A stretch of 64,000 nucleotides of DNA, from NCBI GenBank assembly GCA_049116335.1, contig JAGDYZ010000002.1, positions 1 to 64,000 of the forward strand, given 5' to 3'. Within the stretch, counting starts at the first letter, position 1; every line of letters starts with the position of its first letter. Source of the stretch: CANMIH01 sp049116335. GTDB taxonomy: Bacteria; Pseudomonadota; Alphaproteobacteria; Rhodobacterales; Rhodobacteraceae. The position numbers and the translations under genes are program-made. Of this stretch, positions 53,038 to 60,987 are shown piece by piece. A model generated the notes under the pieces. The model was given only the letters and a program-made list of their open reading frames with translations. It was not told the origin of the DNA and made no database searches.

Positions 53038-53804
53038 TTTGCACCTTCGATGTGTTTGCGGAGAAATTCGCGGGTTCGCTCTTGGGTTGGGTTTTTGAAG
53101 ATCACCTCGGGCGGGCCCTCTTCAACCACCACCCCTTTGTCCATGAACAACACGCGGTCACAGACTGCGGCTGCAAAATCCATTTCGTGGGTCACGATGA
53201 TCATGGTCATGTGCTCTTCTGCGAGCGTTCTCATGACCTGGTTCACCTCATCCACCAGCTCCGGGTCGAGCGCCGAGGTTGCCTCATCAAAGAGCATCAG
53301 TTTCGGCTTCATCGCCAGCGCCCGGGCAATGGCCACACGCTGTTTCTGACCACCGGACAGCTGCGAAGGATAGAAATCGATCCGCTCGAGCATTCCAACA
53401 TGATCAAGCTGTTCTTCAGCAAGTTTGTTGGCCGCGTCTTTAGAGAGACCTTTCAACAGCATAGGCGCCATTGTGACGTTTTCGCGGACGGTCAGGTGCG
53501 GGAAGAGATTGAAGTGCTGGAACACCATCCCGATCTGCTGGCGCATCTCGTTGATGTGTTTTTCATATTGGCGATGCGGCAGGTCTTTGTTGACCCGCGT
53601 CCCATCCAGCCAGATCTCACCACCGGTGAGCGCATCCAGGTCATTGATGGCACGCAGCAGCGTGGATTTACCCGACCCGGATGGGCCAATGATGGCCACA
53701 ATCTGGCCGCGGTCGACGCTCAGGCTGATGTCCTTGAGAACCTCAAGCTCGCCAAAGGATTTCTGGGCGTGACGAATTTGGACAAAGTCTGTCTGTTCGG
53801 TCAT
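53034..53804 (-). CDS. Polar amino-acid ABC importer ATPase
   Basis: A 256-aa ATPase of the HisP/GlnQ group with Walker A GPSGSGKSTLLRAIN, signature LSGGQKQRVAIARAL, Walker B LMLFDEATSALDPE and the switch histidine in VTHEMDFA. Fourth gene of the eleven-gene operon. Confidence 0.95.
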   Translation of the reverse strand: MTEQTDFVQIRHAQKSFGELEVLKDISLSVDRGQIVAIIGPSGSGKSTLLRAINDLDALTGGEIWLDGTRVNKDLPHRQYEKHINEMRQQIGMVFQHFNLFPHLTVRENVTMAPMLLKGLSKDAANKLAEEQLDHVGMLERIDFYPSQLSGGQKQRVAIARALAMKPKLMLFDEATSALDPELVDEVNQVMRTLAEEHMTMIIVTHEMDFAAAVCDRVLFMDKGVVVEEGPPEVIFKNPTQERTREFLRKHIEGAK

Positions 53805-53819
53805 GGGGGGCCTCGTAGA

Positions 53820-54476
53820 TCAGCGGGAGATGGAAATGCGGCGCTCGATTTTGCGCTGCACCCATTCCATGCACAGATTGATAACGTAGTAGCAGGCGGC
53901 TGCTAGGATATAGAATTCGAAGGGACGGTAGGTCTTGCCGATCACACGCTGCGCCGAAAGCGTCAGCTCGCTCACACCAATCACCGACACCAAGGCGCTG
54001 TCTTTCAACAGGGCAATCATATTGTTGCCGATCGGCGGGATAACGGCGCGCACCGCCTGGGGAATAACCACCTTGCGCAGCGCCTGAGCACGGCTCAGTC
54101 CCAGCGTCCGCGCGGCCTCCATCTGGCCTTTGTCCACCGCCAGAATTGCCGTCTGGATCAGTTCGGAGTTATATACCGCAAAGTGCAGCCCCAGCCCGAT
54201 GATCCCGGCGACAAAGGCAGGCAGATCAATTCCGATCTGAACGAGGCCAAAGTAAATCAAGAACAGCTGCAACAACAGCGGGGTGCCCATGAACAGCCAC
54301 TCAATGAGACGAAACGGCTGGCGGACAATCCAGGGGGCGTAGAGCGCAATGACAGCGAAGATAATACCGCCCACAAAGCTTAGCAAAGCGGCGGCAACCG
54401 TGATCCCGATGGTCCAGGCACAACCCAGAAGGATCACATCCATGTATTTGGGAATAATCGAAAAATCGAGGCCCAT
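53820..54476 (-). CDS. Polar amino-acid ABC importer permease
   Basis: A 218-aa HisM/GlnP-type inner-membrane permease with about five spans and the EAA loop MEAARTLGLSRAQALRKVVIPQAVRAVIPPIGN. Pairs with the similar permease encoded just upstream. Confidence 0.94.
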   Translation of the reverse strand: MGLDFSIIPKYMDVILLGCAWTIGITVAAALLSFVGGIIFAVIALYAPWIVRQPFRLIEWLFMGTPLLLQLFLIYFGLVQIGIDLPAFVAGIIGLGLHFAVYNSELIQTAILAVDKGQMEAARTLGLSRAQALRKVVIPQAVRAVIPPIGNNMIALLKDSALVSVIGVSELTLSAQRVIGKTYRPFEFYILAAACYYVINLCMEWVQRKIERRISISR

Positions 54477-54494
54477 GAGTCTTTCCTTTCTCGA

Positions 54495-55142
54495 TTACGT
54501 GATCTGGGCTTTGCGGTCGAGCCAGGCAATGCCTTTGCCAACCACATAGATGATGACCATGTAGAGCACCCCTGCGAGCAGGAACATTTCGAACGGTTTG
54601 TAGGTCGAACCGATATAGCGCTGTGCGGTATAGGTCAGCTCCACCACGGAAATCGCCGCCACCAGTGCCGTGGCCTTGATCAGGGCGTTGATATTCACAC
54701 CCAGCGGACGGATCATCAGACGCATGGATTGCGGCAGGATCACTTTGTACATCGCCTGCCACTGGCTCAGCCCCAGCGTCCGGGCGGCCTCACGCTGGCC
54801 TTTGTCGATCGAGATGATCGCACCCCGGATGGTTTCTGTCATATAGGCCCCAGCATTGACGCCAAGCCCGATCACCCCGGCCTCGAAAGCATCCAGCTGG
54901 ATGCCAATCTGCGGGCCGCCAAAATAGAGGATGAACAGCTGGATCAAGGCCGGCGTGCCGCGAAACAGGCTAACATAGGCCGCACCGATAAAGCGCAGCA
55001 CCCAAAAGCGCGACAGGCGCGCTGCGGCCCCCAATGCTCCACACGTCAGGCCAAGAATGGCTGTCAGAACGGACAAAAGAATGGTCACCCACGCCGCCTC
55101 AAGAAAGAACGGATAGACCTTTTGCATCAGTTCAAAGTCCAT
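54495..55142 (-). CDS. Polar amino-acid ABC importer permease
   Basis: A 215-aa permease of the same type (REAARTLGLSQWQAMYKVILPQSMRLMIRPLGV). It lies 213 bases after the binding-protein gene, a gap with a strong hairpin, so the permeases are probably made in smaller amount than the binding protein. Confidence 0.94.
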   Translation of the reverse strand: MDFELMQKVYPFFLEAAWVTILLSVLTAILGLTCGALGAAARLSRFWVLRFIGAAYVSLFRGTPALIQLFILYFGGPQIGIQLDAFEAGVIGLGVNAGAYMTETIRGAIISIDKGQREAARTLGLSQWQAMYKVILPQSMRLMIRPLGVNINALIKATALVAAISVVELTYTAQRYIGSTYKPFEMFLLAGVLYMVIIYVVGKGIAWLDRKAQIT

Positions 55143-55323
55143 ATCGCACCCCTTTGGCTGCGCGCGTCAAAGCGGGCACATTGGCCCCTTTCGACAACAA
55201 AGAAAGTTCCATGTTGCAGAACATGTTGGTCAACACCTGTATTTCGGTCGAAATGCGCACAGTGCAACGAAACCGGGCCGTGAGCGAGGGGCCATTTGAG
55301 GTTTCGCTGCCTTGCATTGATAT

Positions 55324-55347
55324 CCCCGCCCCCAAAAAGCGGCGGGG
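55324..55347 (-). terminator. Intercistronic hairpin after the binding-protein gene
   Basis: CCCCGCC pairs with GGCGGGG (7 bp) around a 10-base loop, 8 bases after the binding-protein stop. There is no U-tract on the minus strand, so it is better seen as a stabilising or attenuating stem of the kind found between binding-protein and permease genes. Confidence 0.55.
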
Positions 55348-55355
55348 TTTTGGAT

Positions 55356-56132
55356 TTAGCGGATGTCCGCACCAATCCATTTTTCGGCCAGCTCCAAGTA
55401 GGTGCCGTCTTCCATCATCGCGTCCAGAGCTTTCTGCATTTCTGCCGCCAGCTCGGGGTTACCCTGGCGGATGGCAATGCCTGCACCAAAGGGTTCGCTG
55501 CCCGGATCGCCGAACATTGCAAACTCTTGCTCTTTTGCGGTCATGGCAAGGATGGCGGCAATCGAGTCGTTTACAATCGCGTCAACACGGCCGTTTTCCA
55601 ACTCGAGCAGAAGCTCAGGCAGGCCTTTGTAGGTGTTGATGTTATAGCCTTTTTCACGGGCCCAGTCTTCGTGGGTTTCGCCCAGTGTCAGACCTACTTT
55701 TTTGCCGTCCAGATCTTCAACGCTGGTGATGTCCGAACCCGCTTTGGTGAAGATCGCGCGTTTGTCCGAATAGTAGGGGCCAACAAAGTCTACAACTTCG
55801 TCGCGCTCAGCAGTGATGGTCATCGACCCAACGATGGCATCGTATTTATTGGCCAAGAGACCGCCGATGATACCGTCCCAAGCGGTGGTCACGATCTCAA
55901 CTTCCATCCCCATGCGCTTGGCGATTTCGGCGCCCACAGCGGGATCAAAGCCAACAACCTGGTTCTCATCATTCACAAAGTTGAACGGAGGGTAGGCACC
56001 CGACATCGCAATGCGGATAACGCCTTTTTCTTTCAAGGTGTTGAGCTCTTCTGCAACAGCAGCGTTCATACCCAAAACGGCAAAACCAGCAGCAGCAATG
56101 GCCGATTTCAAGATGGTGCGGCGAACAGTCAT
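55356..56132 (-). CDS. Polar amino-acid periplasmic binding protein
   Basis: A 258-aa family 3 solute-binding protein. The signal sequence begins TVRRTILKSAIAAAGFAVLG and ends near AAVAEE; the two arginines give it a Tat-like look, though Sec export is possible. The mature part shows KGVIRIAMSGAYPPFNFVN and FDPAVGAEIAKRMG, typical of amino-acid binders. ATG 56132 has AGGGAGAA upstream. First gene of the operon, divergent from LysR. Confidence 0.92.
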   Translation of the reverse strand: MTVRRTILKSAIAAAGFAVLGMNAAVAEELNTLKEKGVIRIAMSGAYPPFNFVNDENQVVGFDPAVGAEIAKRMGMEVEIVTTAWDGIIGGLLANKYDAIVGSMTITAERDEVVDFVGPYYSDKRAIFTKAGSDITSVEDLDGKKVGLTLGETHEDWAREKGYNINTYKGLPELLLELENGRVDAIVNDSIAAILAMTAKEQEFAMFGDPGSEPFGAGIAIRQGNPELAAEMQKALDAMMEDGTYLELAEKWIGADIR

Positions 56133-56244
56133 TTCATTCTCCCTGTTTATTCTCACGTCAAGACACGATGGCCCGCACGACGTTGGCGGAATGTCCCGCT
56201 CGTCGAGACACTTGCACAACCATCAATTATCGCGCAAATAAATA

Positions 56245-56274
56245 TGAAGCATCTTCAATATAGACAGAATCTAT
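56245..56274. promoter_or_regulatory. Two LysR-box candidates before the LysR gene
   Basis: TGAAG-cat-CTTCA (56245-56257) and ATAGA-cagaa-TCTAT (56260-56274) are perfect inverted repeats side by side, both of T-N11-A form or close to it. The second overlaps the LysR start codon. They would serve autoregulation and activation of the divergent operon. Confidence 0.5.
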
Positions 56275-57241
56275 GAAGCCTCCACATCAACAGCGCTTTC
56301 CCTGGAACCTCGACTGGAACCTCCTACGCACCTTTATGGTGGTTGTCGAACAACGCGGCATATCCAAAGCTGCAGATTTCCTTGGGTTGAAACAACCTAC
56401 GATCTCCGCGGCACTAAAGCGGCTTGAGGAGACGACGGGGCAACGTCTTATCATACGGAAACCAAACGAGTTTTCGATAACACGGTCAGGCCAGGTGCTC
56501 TATACGGAATGCGCCACAATCTTCGGATCCATCTCGCAGTTGCCCGCGCTGTTGGACGCAGACAACGCAGAGTTGCGAGGACACCTGTCGATCGCGATCA
56601 CAAGTTACGTGATTTCCGAACATCTGGACGATTTCCTGAACCGGTTTTCGCAGGACCATCCAAACGTCACCTACTCGTTCACAGTTCATGAAAGCGATGA
56701 GGTTGAAACAATCATCAACCAGAACCGGGCCAGTTTTGGCATCTGTCTGCTGTCAAAGATTCCAAAAAATCTCGACACCCTTGTGCTCTATCGCGAGTAT
56801 TTCGGGTTTTACTGTGGTGCGCGACACCCTTTGTTTGAGGCGGAGAAGATCGACGCACAACAACTTCAGGGTGAGCCTTTTGTAGCCTTCCAAACCGAAG
56901 CTGAAGGGGGTCCGTTGGAAGTGATTGGCCAGTTGCGGGCGCAACTTGGACTGGCCAGCAGTTGGCGCGGAGTGTCCTCAAGCCTCAATGAAATTCGCCG
57001 AATGATCAAAGCGAATATTGGGATCGGTGCCTTGCCGATACACGTCGCGACCCCTGATGTCGCTGCGGGGCACCTGCGTCAGCTGCCGCCGTACGACAAT
57101 CTTCCAATTGTGGATTTGCACCTCTTAAACAATCCCGCCCGTCGTCAGTCCGATGCTGAGGCGGTGTTTCTGCAGGCCTGTCAGGCAGAGATGGCTGCTA
57201 TTCCAATTGCCGAGCGCACCTATGGACAACGCAGCCCATGA
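56273..57241 (+). CDS. LysR family regulator of the eleven-gene operon
   Basis: A 322-aa regulator: winged helix in the first 70 residues (WNLLRTFMVVVEQRGISKAADFLGLKQPTISAALKRLEE), then the effector domain. It is divergent from the binding-protein gene across 140 bases with repeat elements, the classic LysR arrangement. The start ATG 56273 has no clear ribosome site and overlaps a repeat. Confidence 0.9.
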   Translation: MKPPHQQRFPWNLDWNLLRTFMVVVEQRGISKAADFLGLKQPTISAALKRLEETTGQRLIIRKPNEFSITRSGQVLYTECATIFGSISQLPALLDADNAELRGHLSIAITSYVISEHLDDFLNRFSQDHPNVTYSFTVHESDEVETIINQNRASFGICLLSKIPKNLDTLVLYREYFGFYCGARHPLFEAEKIDAQQLQGEPFVAFQTEAEGGPLEVIGQLRAQLGLASSWRGVSSSLNEIRRMIKANIGIGALPIHVATPDVAAGHLRQLPPYDNLPIVDLHLLNNPARRQSDAEAVFLQACQAEMAAIPIAERTYGQRSP

Positions 57242-57251
57242 ACACGTCGAC

Positions 57252-57276
57252 GGGGCGCCGAAATCTTCAGCGCCCC
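57252..57276. terminator. Hairpin between LysR and the acyl-CoA ligase
   Basis: GGGGCGC pairs with GCGCCCC (7 bp, 11-base loop) between the two convergent genes, 10 bases after the LysR stop; the plus strand continues TTTCAGTTTC. Confidence 0.65.
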
Positions 57277-57291
57277 TTTCAGTTTCAAACG

Positions 57292-59169
57292 TTAGACTTT
57301 TTCCCAAGGCCGCGTGAAGGCACCCAGGACTTCACCAATCACCGCGTCGTCGGCCCCGTTGGCGTCAATCTGCGCCACCAGTCCGCGTTTTTTATCGTCC
57401 AGAACCGAGACAACTCGCGCCGAACACACCGCCTTTTCCAAAGAGGCATTGTACACTCGGGTGATCGCCGCTTTTCGCAGGTCAGGCTTGAACACTTTTC
57501 CGACGGCTGTTTTCGGCAATTCATCTAGAATGGTCATGTGCTTGGGGTGAGCGGCCCGTTCATGCACATGTTTGCGGGCATGTTCGAGCAATTCCGCTTC
57601 GCTGACCTCGGCGTCTGCCACCAGCTCAACATAGGCACAGGGCAGTTCACCCGAATGGGCATCTGGTTGGCCGATTGCTCCGGCAAACGCCACAGCAGGA
57701 TGTGCCAACAGTGCCTCTTCAATATCAGCCGGATCGATGTTGTGACCGCCACGAATGATCAAATCCTTGGCCCGACCGGTGATCCAAAGATATCCGGCCT
57801 CATCAAGTCGGCCCAAATCACCGGTGCGCAGGTGCGTGCCCTGATAGAACAGATCAATGTTCTTGTCTTCTTCGGTGTAGGTGTGGCCGGCAAAAACGCC
57901 GGGGTTCGAGATGCAGATCTCTCCAACCTCGTCGGTGCCACATTCCACCATTTCGCCGTCGACAGATTTGATGATGCGAATGTCGGTATAGGGGAACGGC
58001 ACACCGGTTGACCCAACGCGTTTTTCCCCATCTGGCGGGTTACACGACACAAGGCAGGTGGCTTCGGTCAGGCCATATCCCTCGCAAATCGTGACACCAC
58101 AGGAACTCTCAAACCGCTTGAACAGCTCCATCGGCATTGGCGCGGAGCCGGAGAATGCGGTCTGAACCGACGAGATATCCGCATCAACAGGACGTTGCAT
58201 CAAAGCAGAAACGGCCGTTGGCACTGTGATGATAAAGCTGATTTTCCAGCGTTCGCAGAGCTTCCAGAAATTGTCGAACACCCCGTCGCCGCGATAGCCC
58301 GCAGGGGTTGGAAACACCACATGCGCGCCAGAATGCAGGGCAGACATCATAATCACGTGCACGGCAAAAACGTGGAACATGGGCAGCGGACACATGATGT
58401 TGTCTTCTTCGGTGAAGAGAAGCGTGCTGCCGAGCCAGCCATTGTAGGCCATGCCGGAGTATTTGTGTTGCGCGACCTTAGGCATGCCCGTGGTGCCACC
58501 GGTGTGGAAATAAGCCGCCACGCGGTCGTCTGCGCTGTCTTCGAAATCCAGCTCGGTGTTGTGCTTTGCCAGTTCCTTGTTGAAGTTCAGAACATCCACA
58601 TGGGTGTTGCCATCATTCTTGGGGCGCACCAGCGGCACAATCCAGCTTTTGGGCGGAGTGAGATAGCGGTTGAGGTCAATCTCAAGCACGGTGTGCACGT
58701 GTGGTGCGTGTCGAACCGCCTCGGCCACTTTCTGTGCGACATCGGTTTTGGGGAACGATTTGAGCGTCACCACAACCTTGGCATTCGTCTCTCGCAGAAT
58801 CGCGCCAATCTGTTCTGGCTCAAGCAGGGGATTGATCGGGTTTACAATGCCTGCAACCGCACCGCCCAGCATTGTGTAAAGCGTCTCATTACAGTTGGGC
58901 AGCACATAGGCGATGACGTCGTTTTCACCAACACCCAGCTTGCGAAACATATTCGCCGCCTGTGCCGTGCGTTGACGCAGTTCGGACCAGCTGACCGTTT
59001 CCGCTTTGTCCGTCGGACCTGACAAAAGCTGATAACTGATCGCCGGACGATCTGGAAATGCTGCTGCTGTTTTGGACAACACACCATAGAGGGTGGGCGG
59101 AATATCCCGCGCCTCCCAGGGCATTTCGTTTTCCAATGCGTTACGATCGTCCACACCTGCATAGGCCAT
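57292..59169 (-). CDS. Acyl-CoA ligase (AMP-binding family)
   Basis: A 625-aa adenylate-forming enzyme. The phosphate loop is AYFHTGGTTGMPKVAQ, followed by EGYGLTEATCLVS, LRTGDLGRLDEAGYLWITGR and the catalytic lysine region ELPKTAVGKVFKP near the C-terminus. It activates a fatty or aryl acid to its CoA thioester. The substrate is not clear. GGAGAGG before ATG 59169 supports the start. It stands alone, convergent to LysR. Confidence 0.88.
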   Translation of the reverse strand: MAYAGVDDRNALENEMPWEARDIPPTLYGVLSKTAAAFPDRPAISYQLLSGPTDKAETVSWSELRQRTAQAANMFRKLGVGENDVIAYVLPNCNETLYTMLGGAVAGIVNPINPLLEPEQIGAILRETNAKVVVTLKSFPKTDVAQKVAEAVRHAPHVHTVLEIDLNRYLTPPKSWIVPLVRPKNDGNTHVDVLNFNKELAKHNTELDFEDSADDRVAAYFHTGGTTGMPKVAQHKYSGMAYNGWLGSTLLFTEEDNIMCPLPMFHVFAVHVIMMSALHSGAHVVFPTPAGYRGDGVFDNFWKLCERWKISFIITVPTAVSALMQRPVDADISSVQTAFSGSAPMPMELFKRFESSCGVTICEGYGLTEATCLVSCNPPDGEKRVGSTGVPFPYTDIRIIKSVDGEMVECGTDEVGEICISNPGVFAGHTYTEEDKNIDLFYQGTHLRTGDLGRLDEAGYLWITGRAKDLIIRGGHNIDPADIEEALLAHPAVAFAGAIGQPDAHSGELPCAYVELVADAEVSEAELLEHARKHVHERAAHPKHMTILDELPKTAVGKVFKPDLRKAAITRVYNASLEKAVCSARVVSVLDDKKRGLVAQIDANGADDAVIGEVLGAFTRPWEKV

Positions 59170-59305
59170 GGGCGCCTCTCCTCCCGCTTGTTATTCCCCT
59201 AGTTAAGAAAGGATTGAGCTCCGGCGCAAGTAGATTGGACGCTGGGGCACCCGGCATTTGACGCAGCGTATTGGCACGTCAGCCGTGTTGTGGCATGAGT
59301 GGCCT

Positions 59306-59608
59306 ATGGACCATCCTCTGATCGATCTTATCAACGCCCGGATCAAACACGCCGAAGACGCGGGCGCCTTTGACAATCTTCCGGGCGCCGGAAAGCCGCT
59401 GCCGCCCTGCGATGACCCGGAAAACGCGGTGTTCAATCGCATTTTGAAGGACAATGGCGCCGTTCCCGAGGTTGTCGCGCTGTCTCGCGAGCTGGCGGAT
59501 CTCCGGGAAGAGCTCATCGAAACGGCTGACCGCACCAAGCGCAGTGAGATGATCAAACATATGTCGATGCTGGAAGCGAAACTTGAATTGGCGCGCAAAC
59601 GCCCCTGA
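59306..59608 (+). CDS. DUF1992 (DnaJ-associated) small protein
   Basis: A 100-aa protein matching the DUF1992 domain found also in DNAJC28: HPLIDLINARIKHAEDAGAFDNLPGAGKPLPPCDDP, then a helical segment rich in Glu/Lys. The role is unknown; relatives are cytoplasmic. ATG 59306 starts right at the domain; the frame is open to an ATG at 59258. Confidence 0.83.
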   Translation: MDHPLIDLINARIKHAEDAGAFDNLPGAGKPLPPCDDPENAVFNRILKDNGAVPEVVALSRELADLREELIETADRTKRSEMIKHMSMLEAKLELARKRP

Positions 59609-59745
59609 TCCAGTGCGCTTTCATTGGATGCCCAAAATTTCGAACACTGCAGCAAAGGGATTTTCTTAGGAATTCTCCGCGCCGCCCCCCTTGCACCTTG
59701 GTGTTGCTTTGGCGAATGTCGCGCAAACAGTTGAAGGCACAGGCT

Positions 59746-60942
59746 ATGGTTACCGTTCAAGAACATTACGAAGCCTACCCCTACCCCGAACGGGACCCAA
59801 AAGATGAGCGCAAGCGCCTAATTACCGGGTCGCCATCGAACCCCATGGAGATAGATCACTTCCTGTTTGGCGGCGCCCGAGATTGGAGCAAACCGATCCG
59901 AATTCTCGTTGCAGGTGGTGGCACAGGTGATGGGCTCATCCAGATGGCCCAGATCCTCAGCACGGCTGGCACCCCTTACGAGATCACATATATTGATCTG
60001 TCCACCGCGTCCCGTGCCATTGCAGAAGAACGCGCCAAGATCCGTGGCTTGGGCAACATCACGTTCATTACGGGATCCCTTCTCGACGCCCCGAATTATG
60101 GTGAGTTCGACTACATCGACAGCTGTGGCGTGTTGCATCACCTGCCTGATCCAATCGCGGGATTTCGGGCTTTGCGGGCAGCCCTCGCGCCAGGTGGCGG
60201 ATTTGGCTTTATGGTATATGCCCCCTATGGCCGCTCCGGGGTCTATCCGTTGCAGGAGGCTTTTGGCGCGCTTTTTGAGGGCCTGACACCTGAACAACGC
60301 CTGTCCGAGGCAAAACGTATTGTCTCCAATCTGCCTGCGGGGCACCCTTTTGCCTCCAATCCCAATCTCAACGATCACAATGTAAGCGATGCCGGGTTTT
60401 ATGATCTGCTTTTGCACGGCCAAGACCGGTCCTATAGCGTCCCAGAGTTGCTGGAGGAATTGGATGCTGCGGATTGGCGTTTGCAAAGCTTCTGCACACC
60501 GGCGCTCTACGATCTCGCCCGGATCACAAAACCATCTTCTGACTTGGCCGAGGCCCATTCCATGGCGCTGGCCGAAAAGCTGACGGGCACCATACGTCTG
60601 CACAAGGGTTATGCGGTTGCCAAAGGGGATACCCGCAAAGTTGCGAGCTGTGCCAACCGTCAGCTGACCCCACATCTTCTGGGTGTTCAACCCAGCGCGT
60701 TGGCCCGTGTTGTGTCTCAAGGCAAGCCTATTCCCGCTGAACTTGACGGTGTTAAAACCTCGCTAACTCTCCCGAAAGAAGCCGCGTCCCTGATCGCAGG
60801 GATCAATGGTAAGCGCTCTTTGCAGGTGATCGCCAATGCGGCAGGAATGGATGCGTTGAAGTTTGGAATGGTCTGGTCCGCTGTGGAACGCGCGCTTTGT
60901 GGTCACGGGTTGATGCGGTACTCTGGCCTGCAATCCATGTGA
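59746..60942 (+). CDS. Class I SAM-dependent methyltransferase with C-terminal extension
   Basis: A 398-aa protein. Motif I is RILVAGGGTGDGLIQMAQ, followed by YIDLSTASRAIAEERA and CGVLHHLPDPIAGFRALR, all in the first 160 residues. About 180 further residues follow, ending in a helical part (LIAGINGKRSLQVIANAAGMDALKFGMVWSAVERAL) that resembles a small winged-helix or carrier-type domain. The substrate is unknown. ATG 59746 gives the usual N-terminus (VTVQEHYEAYPYPERDP); ATG 59716 and TTG 59698 are less likely. Confidence 0.82.
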   Translation: MVTVQEHYEAYPYPERDPKDERKRLITGSPSNPMEIDHFLFGGARDWSKPIRILVAGGGTGDGLIQMAQILSTAGTPYEITYIDLSTASRAIAEERAKIRGLGNITFITGSLLDAPNYGEFDYIDSCGVLHHLPDPIAGFRALRAALAPGGGFGFMVYAPYGRSGVYPLQEAFGALFEGLTPEQRLSEAKRIVSNLPAGHPFASNPNLNDHNVSDAGFYDLLLHGQDRSYSVPELLEELDAADWRLQSFCTPALYDLARITKPSSDLAEAHSMALAEKLTGTIRLHKGYAVAKGDTRKVASCANRQLTPHLLGVQPSALARVVSQGKPIPAELDGVKTSLTLPKEAASLIAGINGKRSLQVIANAAGMDALKFGMVWSAVERALCGHGLMRYSGLQSM

Positions 60943-60951
60943 GGCGAGTAT

Positions 60952-60977
60952 AAAGTCCCGGAAAAAACCGGGGCTTT
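60952..60977. terminator. Bidirectional terminator between methyltransferase and ABC exporter
   Basis: AAAGTCCCGG and CCGGGGCTTT form a 10-bp stem with one mismatch around a loop of six A residues, between two convergent genes. The A/T ends give short U-tracts in both directions. Confidence 0.75.
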
Positions 60978-60987
60978 GCCTGTCTGA

